A stretch of DNA of 64,000 nucleotides, from assembly GCA_017614505.1 (NCBI GenBank), contig JAGABT010000016.1:124001-188000 (forward strand), read 5' to 3'. Shown here piece by piece: positions 1 to 8,602 of this stretch. Every line of letters begins with the position of its first letter. The first letter of the stretch is position 1. The notes beneath the pieces are model-generated. The model did not search any database and was not told the origin of the DNA. It saw nothing but the letters and a program-made list of their open reading frames with translations. The stretch is from Selenomonadaceae bacterium. Lineage in GTDB: Bacteria > Bacillota > Negativicutes > Selenomonadales > Selenomonadaceae. The translations under genes were made by a program, and so were the position numbers.

Positions 1-982
1 CAATGCTGGACGTTCCGTTGGCAAGGTGCTGAACGGTAGAAACAGTCGCGCCGGTATCAGACGCCCAGATTAAGTCGTTTGTTCCTAATCCTGAACCAAT
101 GAACGTGACACCACCTGTACTGATTGTTACATTGTCAACGGAGCCGCTGGTGAGCGCCACCTGCGTTATGTTATTACCAAGAGCGACGTTCAACGCACTA
201 CTGCCGGCATTGAGTCTGGTTACGCCGGTTGAGAAAAATGCCGCGGCTCCGTCGGCTCCCAAAGCTGCGCCGCTACTAGTGAGTTTGATTGTGCTTTCGT
301 TTTTGTCGTAGTAGAAGTTTTGGGAAACGAGGCTAGCTCCATTAGCCGTTCCGCCCAGCGTAACCGTTTTGTCGCTCAGGGTGAGGACGTTGCTGTCGGT
401 GAAGGTTATTTTAATACCGTTGCCATTGCTGTAGCTTTCAGTTTTTAAAACCTCGTTGCTGTCTACAAAAATCTTGCCGGTGTTTCCATTGAAAGTGACG
501 GGGTTGTTCAGCCCAGCGGTGTCAAAAACAACAGTCGTGGTGCCATCGGCATTGTTATTGGTGATAGCCGTTGAGCCGCTGCCGGAAACTGTAACAGTAA
601 CGCTTGCAGCTGCATTGTTGTAAATGTTGTCCGTGCCACTGTTGGCTCCGCCGGTTTTAACTGCGCCGCCAGCATTGAGATTGAATGTTTCGCCTGCGGT
701 ACTGCCTGTAATGGTGACAGTCGTGTTAGCTGTGATGTAGGTGACGCCGCTCAGATATGTATTGGTGCCAGTAGCGCCGGAGCCGATGTTAAAACTGGTA
801 CCAACTACTGAAGTGGCAGTTCCGCCGTTGCTTAAATAGACGTATTGATTGTCGCTAGGAGTCTCGATGGTATTGACTGTTGCATTGATTCTGCCGCCCG
901 CAACGCTGGTGCCACCGCTAAGTGTAACGCCGAGATTATCAAAACGCTGGACGTCGAAGTTTATCAAAGAAAATTTATCCAC
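1..982 (-). CDS. Large surface-type beta-strand-repeat protein, N-terminal part (truncated by window edge)
   Basis: An open minus-strand frame runs without a stop from a GTG at 982 to the window edge, giving 327 codons of an unfinished protein. The GTG is preceded by a good ribosome site (GAAGGAGC, 991-998). The protein starts MDKFSLINFDVQRFDNLG and shows no signal peptide. The rest is rich in Gly, Ser, Thr, Asn and Ala, has no Cys, and alternates short hydrophobic and polar stretches as adhesins and RTX/beta-helix proteins do. Lack of a signal peptide would fit type I secretion (signal at the unseen C-terminus) or a domain recognised at the N-terminal NFDVQRF motif; both are inference. No named family is recognised with certainty. 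Confidence 0.7.
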   Translation of the reverse strand, partial: MDKFSLINFDVQRFDNLGVTLSGGTSVAGGRINATVNTIETPSDNQYVYLSNGGTATSVVGTSFNIGSGATGTNTYLSGVTYITANTTVTITGSTAGETFNLNAGGAVKTGGANSGTDNIYNNAAASVTVTVSGSGSTAITNNNADGTTTVVFDTAGLNNPVTFNGNTGKIFVDSNEVLKTESYSNGNGIKITFTDSNVLTLSDKTVTLGGTANGASLVSQNFYYDKNESTIKLTSSGAALGADGAAAFFSTGVTRLNAGSSALNVALGNNITQVALTSGSVDNVTISTGGVTFIGSGLGTNDLIWASDTGATVSTVQHLANGTSSI

Positions 983-1059
983 AATAATCCGCTCCTTCAA
1001 ATAAAAAAATTACAGTCCTTGTGAGAAAATCCAATCCTTAAATATCGGCGGTGCGTAAA

Positions 1060-1260
1060 GAAAACAAAAACCGCCTGTGCGGTGGGCGGCGAATCTGCGA
1101 GGGAAGGGTATCTATATAGAAACGCCCGCCGACTAAAACTCCGAAACGTCCATGTTAGAAAATCGCAAGAGTACCTGGCGAAATGACGAAAGACCTCCAA
1201 TCCTTTGAATTTGGCGTTTCGAACATAATTAACGTTATAAAGTACTAACTACTTTCATAT
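1060..1260 (-). promoter_or_regulatory. Structured 5' leader with internal terminator-like hairpin, upstream of the surface-protein gene
   Basis: The gap 983-1285 holds no convincing gene. On the minus strand a GC-rich leader leads into a hairpin with CCGCC/GGCGG arms (1085-1089 and 1071-1075), followed at once by TTTTTGTTTT (1061-1070). That is an intrinsic terminator form, 78 bp before the GTG at 982. An upstream CGGCGG-type segment near 1125-1132 could pair with the 5' arm region and act as antiterminator. A 67-codon TTG-initiated frame (997-1200) crosses the hairpin and is more likely chance than a gene. The ligand or regulator is unknown; no known riboswitch consensus was recognised. Confidence 0.4.
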
Positions 1261-1285
1261 CGAAAAAAAAGCCCAATTACTTAAT

Positions 1286-1325
1286 AAAAAAAGCGGCTCC
1301 ACAATAAAAAAACTGCGCGAGCCGC
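1286..1325 (-). terminator. Intrinsic terminator after the GH32 gene
   Basis: On the minus strand GCGGCTC (1319-1325) pairs with GAGCCGC (1293-1299) and is followed by seven T (1286-1292). It lies about 30 bp after the stop of the GH32 gene. Confidence 0.75.
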
Positions 1326-1354
1326 CGAGTGAATACAAGTGTAAAAATTGAGTG

Positions 1355-2923
1355 TTATTTCCAGTTAAGAGAGCCGAGCGTGTAGACCTTGCCGTTAATC
1401 TGGTCGAGCGGAGCGTCGGCGGAAATTTCGAGCTTAGGCGCGATGCCTTTCTGTTCGGGATAAATGAGCAGGCTGCAGACTTCCTCGCCGTTCTGCAGGA
1501 AAAGTTCAATCGCGCTGTGGTCAACGAACAGATCGAACTGGAGCTCAAGGTTGGCGAAGAGTTTGAATTTGCGCGTGCCGATATTGACGTCGGTGTTTTT
1601 GCCGTCGTTGAAGGGGCGAATACCCATGCCGCCGAATTTCATGCCGTTGCGATCGATGAAGATAGTCTGGGTGTCGCGGTCGTAGCTGAAGGTGAACTGC
1701 TCGTCGCCGAATTTGAGCGCGGCGGTAACCTTGCGCGCCTTGCCGAATTTAATGGTAACGTCGGATTCGGATTCAACTGGGAGCTGGACGGCGGTTTTGG
1801 CGGTATTGGCAACGTCGACACTTTCGCAGCTCTTGCGCAGGGCTTTCATTTCTTCGACGGGGCGATAGCGGAGCTTGCCTTCATGGAGAATGAGCTCGCG
1901 CGGCATGGTGAGCGTGTAGAGCCAGCCGTCTTTGGCGGATTCGACGGTATCAGTGAGGTCGGGCATACCAATCCAGCCAACGAGGATATGACGGGCTTCA
2001 TTAGCGAAGACCTGCGGGGAATAGAAGTCAAAGCCCTTGTCGAGTTCATGGAACTTGCCGTGAATCATATCGAGGCTGTCAACGCTGAAATGACCGATGA
2101 AGTAGCCGGACAGGCAGTGATTCTGGTACTTGAGCTCTTCGTGGTGGACGCCCTGCGGGCAGACGATTAAAACGTCCATATCGCCGAACTGCAGCAGGTT
2201 CGGGCACTCCCACATATAGCCGAAATCATAGTAGTCAGTCTTGACTTCGCCGAGGTAGTCGAATTTATTTTTCTCGTCGGTTTCGCGGTAGATAAGAGTA
2301 GCGCCGTTGGTCGGGCGGGAAGATCTGGCGGGGTCGCTCATGCGCTGAGCCGCCATTGCAAAGTAGCGGACGCCGTTGCGGTAGAAGAAATTGGGGTCAC
2401 GGAAATGAGCAGTGTAGCCTTCGGGGTTGCCGCGCAGGATAATTTCTTCCTTGACGATTGAGCCGTCTTCCTGCAGGGTGCCGAAGCGCTGAACGACGTA
2501 GCGCTGATAATTTTCGTCGCGGGCATTGGCGGTGTAGAAAACGCGGAGCTTGCCGTCTTCAACGAAGCCGCAGCCGCTGTGGCAGCCGTCCTTGTCGTAT
2601 TCGTCGCCAGGCCAGAGCGAAAGTTCAGGGAAGCTGTAGTTGATAAAATCACGCGTGGCGGTGTGCATCCAGGATTTGTTTTTGTGCCAGTTCTGGTTAA
2701 TGGGAGTGGGGTTCCACTGGCAGAAAATGTGATAAACGCCGTCGCAGTTGGCAAGCCCGTTGGGGTCGCTTATCAGCGAGTACGGCGCGTCGATGTGGAA
2801 GCGGTTGTGCCACTGGTCGGTAAAGGGCATTAGCGAGCGGACTTTGGCGTCGACTTCGGCTTTGTTAAAGCGTTTCTTGATTTCTTCGAGTTTCTCACCG
2901 GATTTTTTTGGAGCGTCAGCCAT
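1355..2923 (-). CDS. Glycoside hydrolase family 32 (sucrose/fructan hydrolase)
   Basis: The 522-residue protein hydrolyses beta-fructosides such as sucrose, sucrose-6-phosphate or short fructans. The three GH32 catalytic blocks are in order: SDPNG with nucleophile Asp53, FRDP with the stabilising Asp176, and WECP with acid/base Glu239. The C-terminal part (from about 370) fits the GH32 beta-sandwich. There is no signal peptide, so it should act in the cytoplasm on imported sugar, as sucrose-6-phosphate hydrolases do. The ATG at 2923 has an AAGGAGG site 8 bp upstream. It is a single-gene unit closed by its own terminator; no sucrose transporter or regulator is adjacent, so the exact substrate is open. 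Confidence 0.9.
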   Translation of the reverse strand: MADAPKKSGEKLEEIKKRFNKAEVDAKVRSLMPFTDQWHNRFHIDAPYSLISDPNGLANCDGVYHIFCQWNPTPINQNWHKNKSWMHTATRDFINYSFPELSLWPGDEYDKDGCHSGCGFVEDGKLRVFYTANARDENYQRYVVQRFGTLQEDGSIVKEEIILRGNPEGYTAHFRDPNFFYRNGVRYFAMAAQRMSDPARSSRPTNGATLIYRETDEKNKFDYLGEVKTDYYDFGYMWECPNLLQFGDMDVLIVCPQGVHHEELKYQNHCLSGYFIGHFSVDSLDMIHGKFHELDKGFDFYSPQVFANEARHILVGWIGMPDLTDTVESAKDGWLYTLTMPRELILHEGKLRYRPVEEMKALRKSCESVDVANTAKTAVQLPVESESDVTIKFGKARKVTAALKFGDEQFTFSYDRDTQTIFIDRNGMKFGGMGIRPFNDGKNTDVNIGTRKFKLFANLELQFDLFVDHSAIELFLQNGEEVCSLLIYPEQKGIAPKLEISADAPLDQINGKVYTLGSLNWK

Positions 2924-3002
2924 AAAAATTCCTCCTTGTCAAAAACGAATACTGTAATATTCTGATTATTCTCTAACGGCGGAAATATTCCTGCCCGCAT
3001 TC

Positions 3003-3031
3003 TTGTAATGAATCTGAAATTTGGTTATAAT
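3003..3031 (+). promoter_or_regulatory. Promoter of the solute-binding protein-rimO operon
   Basis: TTGTAA (3003-3008), a 17-bp spacer and TATAAT (3026-3031), 28 bp before the ATG at 3060. It closely matches the housekeeping sigma consensus. Confidence 0.75.
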
Positions 3032-3059
3032 AGCAGGAAAATGATGGGAGGAAAAATTT

Positions 3060-4070
3060 ATGCGGCGGTGGACGATAATGGCGCTGATGGCGTTCATGGT
3101 GATAATGGCGGCGGTAGCGGGCGTGGCTGGCGCAGATGAAAATTCTGGCGCGCCGAGGCAGGAACTTGTAGCGTATACGACACTGCCGCCGGAAACGGTT
3201 TCGATTTTATCTGAAGCCTACGAGCGGGAAGAACACGTGCGAATAAATTTTGTGCCGCTGCCCTCGAAGGAGCTGGTTAATAAACTCTACGCCGAGCGCG
3301 CGGTAGATTTAGTGCTGACTGACAGCGGCGTTCTTGATGTCTGCGCGAAGCTGGATTTGTTTACGCCGTACATTTCCGAGACGAATGACGCGGTTAAAAA
3401 TAATTTCAAAGACAAATACGACCGCTGGATTGGCGTCTGGTATGACCCAGTAATTTTCTGCGCGAACAGGGACTACCTGCGGACGATAAACGAAATTCCC
3501 GACACGTGGAGCGCGCTGGCGAATGAACCGAAGGTGCGGATTGGAATAACGGATTTTCTGGCGGCAGACGCGTCGTCGAATTTAATGTTCCAGCTGATAG
3601 AAAATTTCGGCGAGGCGTACACCTACGAAGTTCTTGACGGCATTCACCCGAAGGTTGTGCAGTACACGAAATTCCTGAGCAACCCAGTGCGGCAGGCGGG
3701 AATGGGCGAGGCAGATATTTCAATAGCGGTGGAGAGCGAAACGCTGAGATATATTCAGGACAACTACCCGCTGAAAATAATTTATCCGGCGAACGGCACA
3801 GGCTACCTGCTGACTGGCGTTGGAGTGGCGACGCGTGACAGCGCGAAAAATCCGGCGGCGACGAAATTCGCGGACTGGCTGTTGAGCGACGGCGCGCAGC
3901 TGGCGTTGCAGAAAAACGGATTTTATTTCATTTCGACAAACCCGCGCACGCTGGCTTACAAGACTTTCGCCGGAAAAAATCTGGTACTGTTGGACAGGGC
4001 GGAGTCGTTCACGCAGCAGCAGCGCGAGGAATTTTTAGACCGCTGGGTTAAGGAAATTAGATTTAAGTGA
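3060..4070 (+). CDS. ABC transporter periplasmic solute-binding protein (Fe3+/family-1 type)
   Basis: The 336-residue protein starts with Arg residues, a hydrophobic core and a likely cleavage at AGA/DEN near residue 25, so it should be exported. The remainder matches the bacterial solute-binding family that includes ferric-ion and polyamine/thiamine binders: an early VAYTTLP strand, VDLVLTDSG in the first lobe, WIGVWYDP at the hinge and WSAL in the second. It would hand a ligand to an ABC permease, but no permease or ATPase gene is adjacent; the ligand cannot be read from sequence. The Shine-Dalgarno GGGAGG lies 8 bp before the ATG. rimO follows after only 6 bp, so the two are probably cotranscribed. 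Confidence 0.75.
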   Translation: MRRWTIMALMAFMVIMAAVAGVAGADENSGAPRQELVAYTTLPPETVSILSEAYEREEHVRINFVPLPSKELVNKLYAERAVDLVLTDSGVLDVCAKLDLFTPYISETNDAVKNNFKDKYDRWIGVWYDPVIFCANRDYLRTINEIPDTWSALANEPKVRIGITDFLAADASSNLMFQLIENFGEAYTYEVLDGIHPKVVQYTKFLSNPVRQAGMGEADISIAVESETLRYIQDNYPLKIIYPANGTGYLLTGVGVATRDSAKNPAATKFADWLLSDGAQLALQKNGFYFISTNPRTLAYKTFAGKNLVLLDRAESFTQQQREEFLDRWVKEIRFK

Positions 4071-4076
4071 GGTAAT

Positions 4077-5408
4077 TTGAATTTGAAAGTTGGAATAATC
4101 AGCCTTGGCTGCGCGAAAAATCTTGTCGACACCGAGGTTATGCTTGGGATTTTGAAAAAGCACGGCGTTACGCTCACGCCCAATCCTGCAGAAGCGGAAG
4201 TTCTGATTGTCAACACCTGCGCATTCATAACCAGCGCGAAGGAAGAATCAATCACGACGATTCTGAATCTGACGGAGTACAAGGAAACTGGCAACTGCCG
4301 CGCTTTGATAGCGGCGGGGTGTCTGGGGCAGCGCTACCGGCAGGAACTTTTGGACGAAATGCCGGAGATTGACGCTATCATAGGTACGGGCGCCTGGAGC
4401 AGGGTTATGGAGGCGGTTGAGGAAAGTCTGAACGGCAACCGCGTGATTCTGATTGGCGAAAAGGAAACGATTTACGACGCAAAGACGCCGCGCCTTCGTA
4501 CGACGCCGGAATATACCGCCTACGTGAAAATTGCTGACGGCTGCGACCACCGCTGTGCATTCTGCGCGATACCGCTGATTCGCGGGCGGCAGATTTCCCG
4601 TCCGATTGAGGATATTCGCGCGGAAGTCGAGCGCTTAGCCCGTGAAGGCGTCAAGGAAATTAATCTTATCGCGCAGGACACGACGAACTACGGGCGGGAT
4701 TTGTACGGCGAGCCGAAAATCTGTGACCTGCTCCGCGAACTTGTCAGGGTGGAAAAAATCCGCTGGATACGCCTGCTGTACGGCTACCCGCGCAGTTTCA
4801 CCGACGAGCTGATAGAACTTATCGCCGCCGAGCCGAAAATCTGCAAGTACGTGGACATACCGCTCCAGCACGCCGACGACGGAGTTTTAGCGCGAATGTA
4901 CCGGCGGGATACGCGCGCTTCGATAGAGGCGCTGATAAAAAAACTGCGCGAAAAAATTCCAGGCGTTGCGATTCGCTCAACGTTCATCGTGGGCTACCCG
5001 GGCGAAACCGACGAGGAATTTGAAACGCTGAAAAATTTCCTGCAGGAACAGCGGCTGGATAAAGTCGGCGTGTTCGTCTATTCGCCGGAGGAAGATACGC
5101 CGGCTTACAGAATGAGCGGGCAAATCCCTGAGGAAGTCGCGCAGGAACGATACCACGAGCTGATGGCGATTCAAAGTCTGATTTCGCAGGAAATTAACGA
5201 GTCACTTCGCGGCAGGGAATTTGACGTGCTGATAGAGGGGCGCGACGCCGAAGTTTCAGAAATTGTCGAGGGGCGGTCGTACAGGGAGGCGCCGGAAGTC
5301 GACGGGCAGGTTTACATTGAGAACGACAACCGCAGTAAGCCAGGCGATATTGTCCGCGTCCGAGTGCTGGACGGCTTCGTCTACGATTTGGCGGCTGAAA
5401 AAATCTGA
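4077..5408 (+). CDS. rimO: Ribosomal protein S12 methylthiotransferase
   Basis: The 443-residue enzyme adds a methylthio group to an aspartate of ribosomal protein S12. It has the family layout: an N-terminal UPF0004 domain with three iron-sulfur cysteines (Cys12, Cys48, Cys82), a radical-SAM domain with the CxxxCxxC triad (Cys156, Cys160, Cys163, in CDHRCAFC) and a C-terminal TRAM domain (from about 375). Full length for the family. The TTG start at 4077 follows a GAGG site; an ATG in the same place is lacking. It lies 6 bp after the binding-protein gene and 6-15 bp before pncC, so it sits mid-operon. Confidence 0.96.
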   Translation: MNLKVGIISLGCAKNLVDTEVMLGILKKHGVTLTPNPAEAEVLIVNTCAFITSAKEESITTILNLTEYKETGNCRALIAAGCLGQRYRQELLDEMPEIDAIIGTGAWSRVMEAVEESLNGNRVILIGEKETIYDAKTPRLRTTPEYTAYVKIADGCDHRCAFCAIPLIRGRQISRPIEDIRAEVERLAREGVKEINLIAQDTTNYGRDLYGEPKICDLLRELVRVEKIRWIRLLYGYPRSFTDELIELIAAEPKICKYVDIPLQHADDGVLARMYRRDTRASIEALIKKLREKIPGVAIRSTFIVGYPGETDEEFETLKNFLQEQRLDKVGVFVYSPEEDTPAYRMSGQIPEEVAQERYHELMAIQSLISQEINESLRGREFDVLIEGRDAEVSEIVEGRSYREAPEVDGQVYIENDNRSKPGDIVRVRVLDGFVYDLAAEKI

Positions 5409-5423
5409 AAGGCAGTGATTTTT

Positions 5424-5900
5424 GTGGTAAATGAAATTGGCAAAATGCTCACTGAGAAAAATCTTACAATCGCCTGCGCCGAATCCTGCACCGGCGGTCT
5501 GCTCACCAGTCGGCTCACCGACGTTTCCGGCAGTTCCGCCTACGTCAAAGGCTCGGTTGTAGCTTACTCGAACGAAATTAAAATTTCCGCGCTCAACGTT
5601 CACGAGCAGACGCTGGAAAATTTTGGCGCCGTCAGCGAACAAACTGCGCTGGAAATGGCGGCTGGCATTCGCAAAAGTTTCAACACGTCAATCGGCTTGA
5701 GCATAACCGGCATCGCTGGTCCCACCGGCGGCACTGACGAAAAGCCCGTTGGTCTGGTTTACATCGCAGTCAGCGGCGACAACGGCGATATGGCGAAAAA
5801 GTTCAGCTTCAACGGCACCCGCACCGAGATTAAGCAGAAAGCTGTTGAGGCGGCGCTCGTGCTGATTCAGGTTTATCTGACGCTAGAAAAAAGTTTTTGA
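5424..5900 (+). CDS. pncC: Nicotinamide-nucleotide amidohydrolase (CinA C-terminal domain, stand-alone)
   Basis: The 158-residue protein is the CinA C-terminal domain alone, as in E. coli YgaD/PncC. It deamidates nicotinamide mononucleotide to nicotinic acid mononucleotide, recycling the pyridine made by DNA ligase. Family motifs are present: ACAESCTGG with the nucleophilic Ser, SVVAYSNEIK and SITGIAGPTGG. Two GTG starts are possible, 5415 and 5424. I chose 5424 because the AAAGG site at 5408-5412 is only 2 bp from the first but 11 bp from the second. It sits between rimO and an exported protein in one transcription unit. Confidence 0.93.
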   Translation: MVNEIGKMLTEKNLTIACAESCTGGLLTSRLTDVSGSSAYVKGSVVAYSNEIKISALNVHEQTLENFGAVSEQTALEMAAGIRKSFNTSIGLSITGIAGPTGGTDEKPVGLVYIAVSGDNGDMAKKFSFNGTRTEIKQKAVEAALVLIQVYLTLEKSF

Positions 5901-5910
5901 GGTGATTGCA

Positions 5911-6498
5911 TTGCGAAAAATATTTTTAATGGTAACGATTTTAATGCTGGCTCTCACAGCCACGGCTTTTGCTGACGACGAGGTTTACGAATACACCAGC
6001 GAAACCTACGGCTTCAAAATCACCTGTCCCGCTAAGCCGATTGTTGTGGTCAATCCGTTTGAAGACCCTAACCAGAAAGGCGAGCTGCTGGTTTTCGCCC
6101 ACGAAGGCATAAAAATCATCTACGGCTACCAGATTCTGCTGGACGCCTTCAGCAATAACGCCGTGCCGGATTTTAATGTGTCGAATAAAAAAATCCTCAA
6201 CGCCTACCTTGAGAAAATGCGCGAGGACGACGCTTATGAGTACGTCGAGCTGGTGAACGTCTCCAAGGGCAACCGCGGCGTAATGGCGCTGACTGCGAAG
6301 GAAATTACGATTTTGAACGATAAAGGCGAAGTCGAAGGCACGCTGGTTGCGGACAGGCAGAGCGCCTTCACTTTCTTCAGAACTTCGAGCGGGCGCTGCA
6401 TTTCGATTCAGCTGCTGGCGGAGGATTTCGGCGAAGATAATATCAACGACTACCGCAAATCAATCAGCACTTTCCGCGACGCCAGTGACAAAAAGTAA
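5911..6498 (+). CDS. Exported protein of unknown function
   Basis: The 195-residue protein begins with a clear signal peptide (RKIFLMV, a hydrophobic run, cleavage likely at AFA/DDE near residue 22), so it is exported. No domain is recognised with confidence. The mature part has a strand-rich pattern, two Cys (CPAK and GRCI) that could form a disulfide, and a YGFKITCPAKP opening seen in small exported proteins of this bacterial group. The TTG at 5911 is preferred over the GTG at 5902 because that GTG lies inside the GAGGTG ribosome site. Its gene ends 2 bp short of the convergent AraC-type pseudogene. Confidence 0.7.
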   Translation: MRKIFLMVTILMLALTATAFADDEVYEYTSETYGFKITCPAKPIVVVNPFEDPNQKGELLVFAHEGIKIIYGYQILLDAFSNNAVPDFNVSNKKILNAYLEKMREDDAYEYVELVNVSKGNRGVMALTAKEITILNDKGEVEGTLVADRQSAFTFFRTSSGRCISIQLLAEDFGEDNINDYRKSISTFRDASDKK

Positions 6499-6499
6499 T

Positions 6500-7173
6500 T
6501 CAGTTTCGCTGGAGCGCTCGATAATCGCTGGGCGTACAGCCCTTCGCGCGGGCGAACATTTCAGTGAAGTAGCTCGGCGTATTGAAACCGCAAAGATTCG
6601 CTTTTGAATTTCAATGCCGCTGTCAACTTTCTCATAGGAAACGAGCGGCGCCGCCTGCAGCAGGTTAAACCACTTCAGCCAGAAATCCAGCGCGACGCTC
6701 AAAAATTCCAGCTCATTGCCGACGACCCGCGTGATGTCTGAAAATTTGTCAAGGGCGTTCAAAACTGCGCGATGACTTTCATTTTCACGCCGCAGAAAAG
6801 TTTCAGTGATATGCGGATTCTGAATTATCGGGTTGATGTACTTTTCCAGAATGAACTGGCTGCCGGTAAGAAGGTGCGGCTGGAACAACACGCAGAGATA
6901 TTCGCCGTCGGAGCCGTCCGCCGAATAGCCGTAGTGCATCTGCTGAGCGTTCACGATAATCGCGTCGCCCTCCCGCACGAAAAATTTGCGCCCGTTCACG
7001 TCGTAGGAAAAATTTCCGTTCGTCGCCAGCATAACTTCAATATCGTCGTGCCAGTGCCCCAGCGCCTTCATGTTGGAAAAATTCGACATTCGCCCGCGAG
7101 CAATGTACAGCGGCAGATTCGGATTTTCGTAGCTGATAATTTCCGACGCGTCCTTAGCAATTCTCAAGTTCAT
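6500..7173 (-). pseudogene. AraC-family transcriptional regulator, broken by internal deletion and frameshift
   Basis: The first 190 codons encode an AraC-type cupin sensor domain (HWHDDIEVM and VREGDAIIVNAQQMH, typical cupin motifs). In AraC proteins two helix-turn-helix units follow. Here the reading frame reaches SGIEIQK near 6600 and then loses phase. In another frame, 6603-6500 encodes the end of the second HTH: CGFNTPSYFTEMFARAKG, then CTPSDYRALQRN and a stop. The first HTH (about 70 codons) is missing. This is a deletion with a frameshift, so DNA binding should be lost. The ATG at 7173 has a GGGGCGG site. A 243-codon continuous frame ending at 6460 is just the out-of-phase read-through. 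Confidence 0.8.
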
Positions 7174-7281
7174 ATGCACCGCCCCGCTCAAAATATTTCC
7201 GCTAAATTGTAAAATATTTTTGGAGCAAATTCAACGCGAATGCTGTAAAATTAAGCTGATAACAATTTCGGAGGCGATACT

Positions 7282-7665
7282 GTGAAAATCGAACACGTTG
7301 CCGCATATTTCAACGACCTTGAAGGCGCTAAGGATTTTTTCATTAAGTACTTCGGCGCCAAACCCAATGAACTCTACCACAATCCGCGCACGAATTTTAA
7401 ATCCTACTTCCTCAGCTTCGACGAGGGCGCGCGCCTTGAAATTATGACGAAACCCGAAATGGAAGACGCCGCTAAGACTTTGAACCGCACCGGCTACGCG
7501 CACATTACGTTCAGCGTCGGCAGCAAGGAAAACGTCGACGCGCTCACCGCCACGCTCAAGAATAACGGCTACGAAGTTGTCAGCGGACCGCGCACGACCG
7601 GCGACGGCTACTACGAGAGCTGCGTCGTTGCCTTCGAGGGGAACCAGATTGAAATTACTGTTTAG
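7282..7665 (+). CDS. VOC-superfamily protein (glyoxalase/dioxygenase fold)
   Basis: The 127-residue protein is a single VOC module pair with the metal-ligand pattern of glyoxalase I-like enzymes: His5, Glu53 (RLEIM), His74 (YAHITFSV) and Glu124 (IEITV). Such proteins isomerise or detoxify small molecules; a glyoxalase or epimerase role is possible but the substrate is unknown. The GTG at 7282 follows GGAGG by 7 bp. It is 12 bp before the HAD phosphatase gene, so the two are likely cotranscribed. Confidence 0.85.
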   Translation: MKIEHVAAYFNDLEGAKDFFIKYFGAKPNELYHNPRTNFKSYFLSFDEGARLEIMTKPEMEDAAKTLNRTGYAHITFSVGSKENVDALTATLKNNGYEVVSGPRTTGDGYYESCVVAFEGNQIEITV

Positions 7666-7677
7666 GAGGGAATTTTT

Positions 7678-8514
7678 ATGTCAAAAGTTATTTTCATCGA
7701 CGTGGACGGCACGCTCTTAACCTACGAAAATGTTCTGCCGCCGTCGGCAACTGAGGCGATTCGCACTGCGCGAAAGAACGGGCACAAAGTTTACATCTGC
7801 ACCGGCAGGAGCCGCGCCGAGGTCTACGATTACATCTGGGACATCGGTCTGGACGGAATGATTGGCGGCAACGGCAGCTACGTCGAATCCGACGGCAAGG
7901 TTATCATGCACCAGGTTATTTCGCCGGAGGACGCTAAGCATATCGTTGACTGGCTCCATTCGCGCAGGCTGGAATTTTACCTTGAGAGCAACGCCGGACT
8001 TTTTGCCAGCGAAAATTTTGAGACGCGCGGCGAGCCAATTATTCAGCTTTACTGCGCGCGCAAAAATAAGCCCGACGCTGAGCATATGACGATTCGCAAA
8101 GTTTTTCCAGAAATGATTTTCGGCGAAAAAAATCTGTACCGCGACGATTTGAACAAGGTCAGCTTCATTCTGGAGAGCTACCAGGACTACCTCGACGCCG
8201 CGCAGGAATTTCCGCACCTTAAAGTTGGAACGTGGGGCGGCGCCGGTGAGACTGCGCTGTTCGGCGATATTGGCGTTGCGAATATTACCAAGGCGCACGC
8301 TATCGACGTTCTGCTGAAATACCTCGGCGCTGATAAGGCGGACACGATAGCTTTCGGCGACGCGAAGATTGATATTCCGATGCTGGAGTACTGCGCGATT
8401 GGCGTAGCGGTCGGCTCCGGCGGCGAAGAAATTAAAGCCATGGCAGATTTCGTTACCGACGCCGTGGAGGACGACGGAATTTACAACGCCTTCAAGAAAC
8501 TGTCGCTGATTTAA
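7678..8514 (+). CDS. Cof-type HAD-superfamily phosphatase
   Basis: The 278-residue protein belongs to the Cof/HAD-IIB group, which dephosphorylates sugar phosphates, phosphorylated cofactors or nucleotides in the cytoplasm. Motif I is DVDGT with catalytic Asp8 and Asp10, motif II is CTGRS, and motifs III/IV appear as NITKAHAID and FGDAKIDIPML. A type-C2 cap occupies about residues 85-190. The ATG at 7678 has an AGGAGGG site. The specific substrate cannot be told from sequence. Confidence 0.88.
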   Translation: MSKVIFIDVDGTLLTYENVLPPSATEAIRTARKNGHKVYICTGRSRAEVYDYIWDIGLDGMIGGNGSYVESDGKVIMHQVISPEDAKHIVDWLHSRRLEFYLESNAGLFASENFETRGEPIIQLYCARKNKPDAEHMTIRKVFPEMIFGEKNLYRDDLNKVSFILESYQDYLDAAQEFPHLKVGTWGGAGETALFGDIGVANITKAHAIDVLLKYLGADKADTIAFGDAKIDIPMLEYCAIGVAVGSGGEEIKAMADFVTDAVEDDGIYNAFKKLSLI

Positions 8515-8556
8515 ATTTTGTTCACCGCCCTTAAGATTATTTTCAGAAACAACAGC

Positions 8557-8562
8557 TATAAT
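8557..8562 (+). promoter_or_regulatory. Candidate -10 element
   Basis: TATAAT 40 bp before the TTG at 8603; no good -35 hexamer is seen at 16-18 bp. Confidence 0.4.
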
Positions 8563-8602
8563 ACCGCTGGAAGTTTTTTGAAAATTTGAAAGGGTGGTTG
8601 AT

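Noticed and set aside
997..1200. 67-codon TTG-initiated frame in the leader before the surface-protein gene
   Set aside because: It crosses the terminator-like hairpin and its composition is not protein-like; it is more likely untranslated leader.
1352..2170. Long open frame antisense to the GH32 gene
   Set aside because: It lies fully opposite a gene with catalytic motifs and its own ribosome site; GC-biased codon use produces long antisense frames throughout this window.
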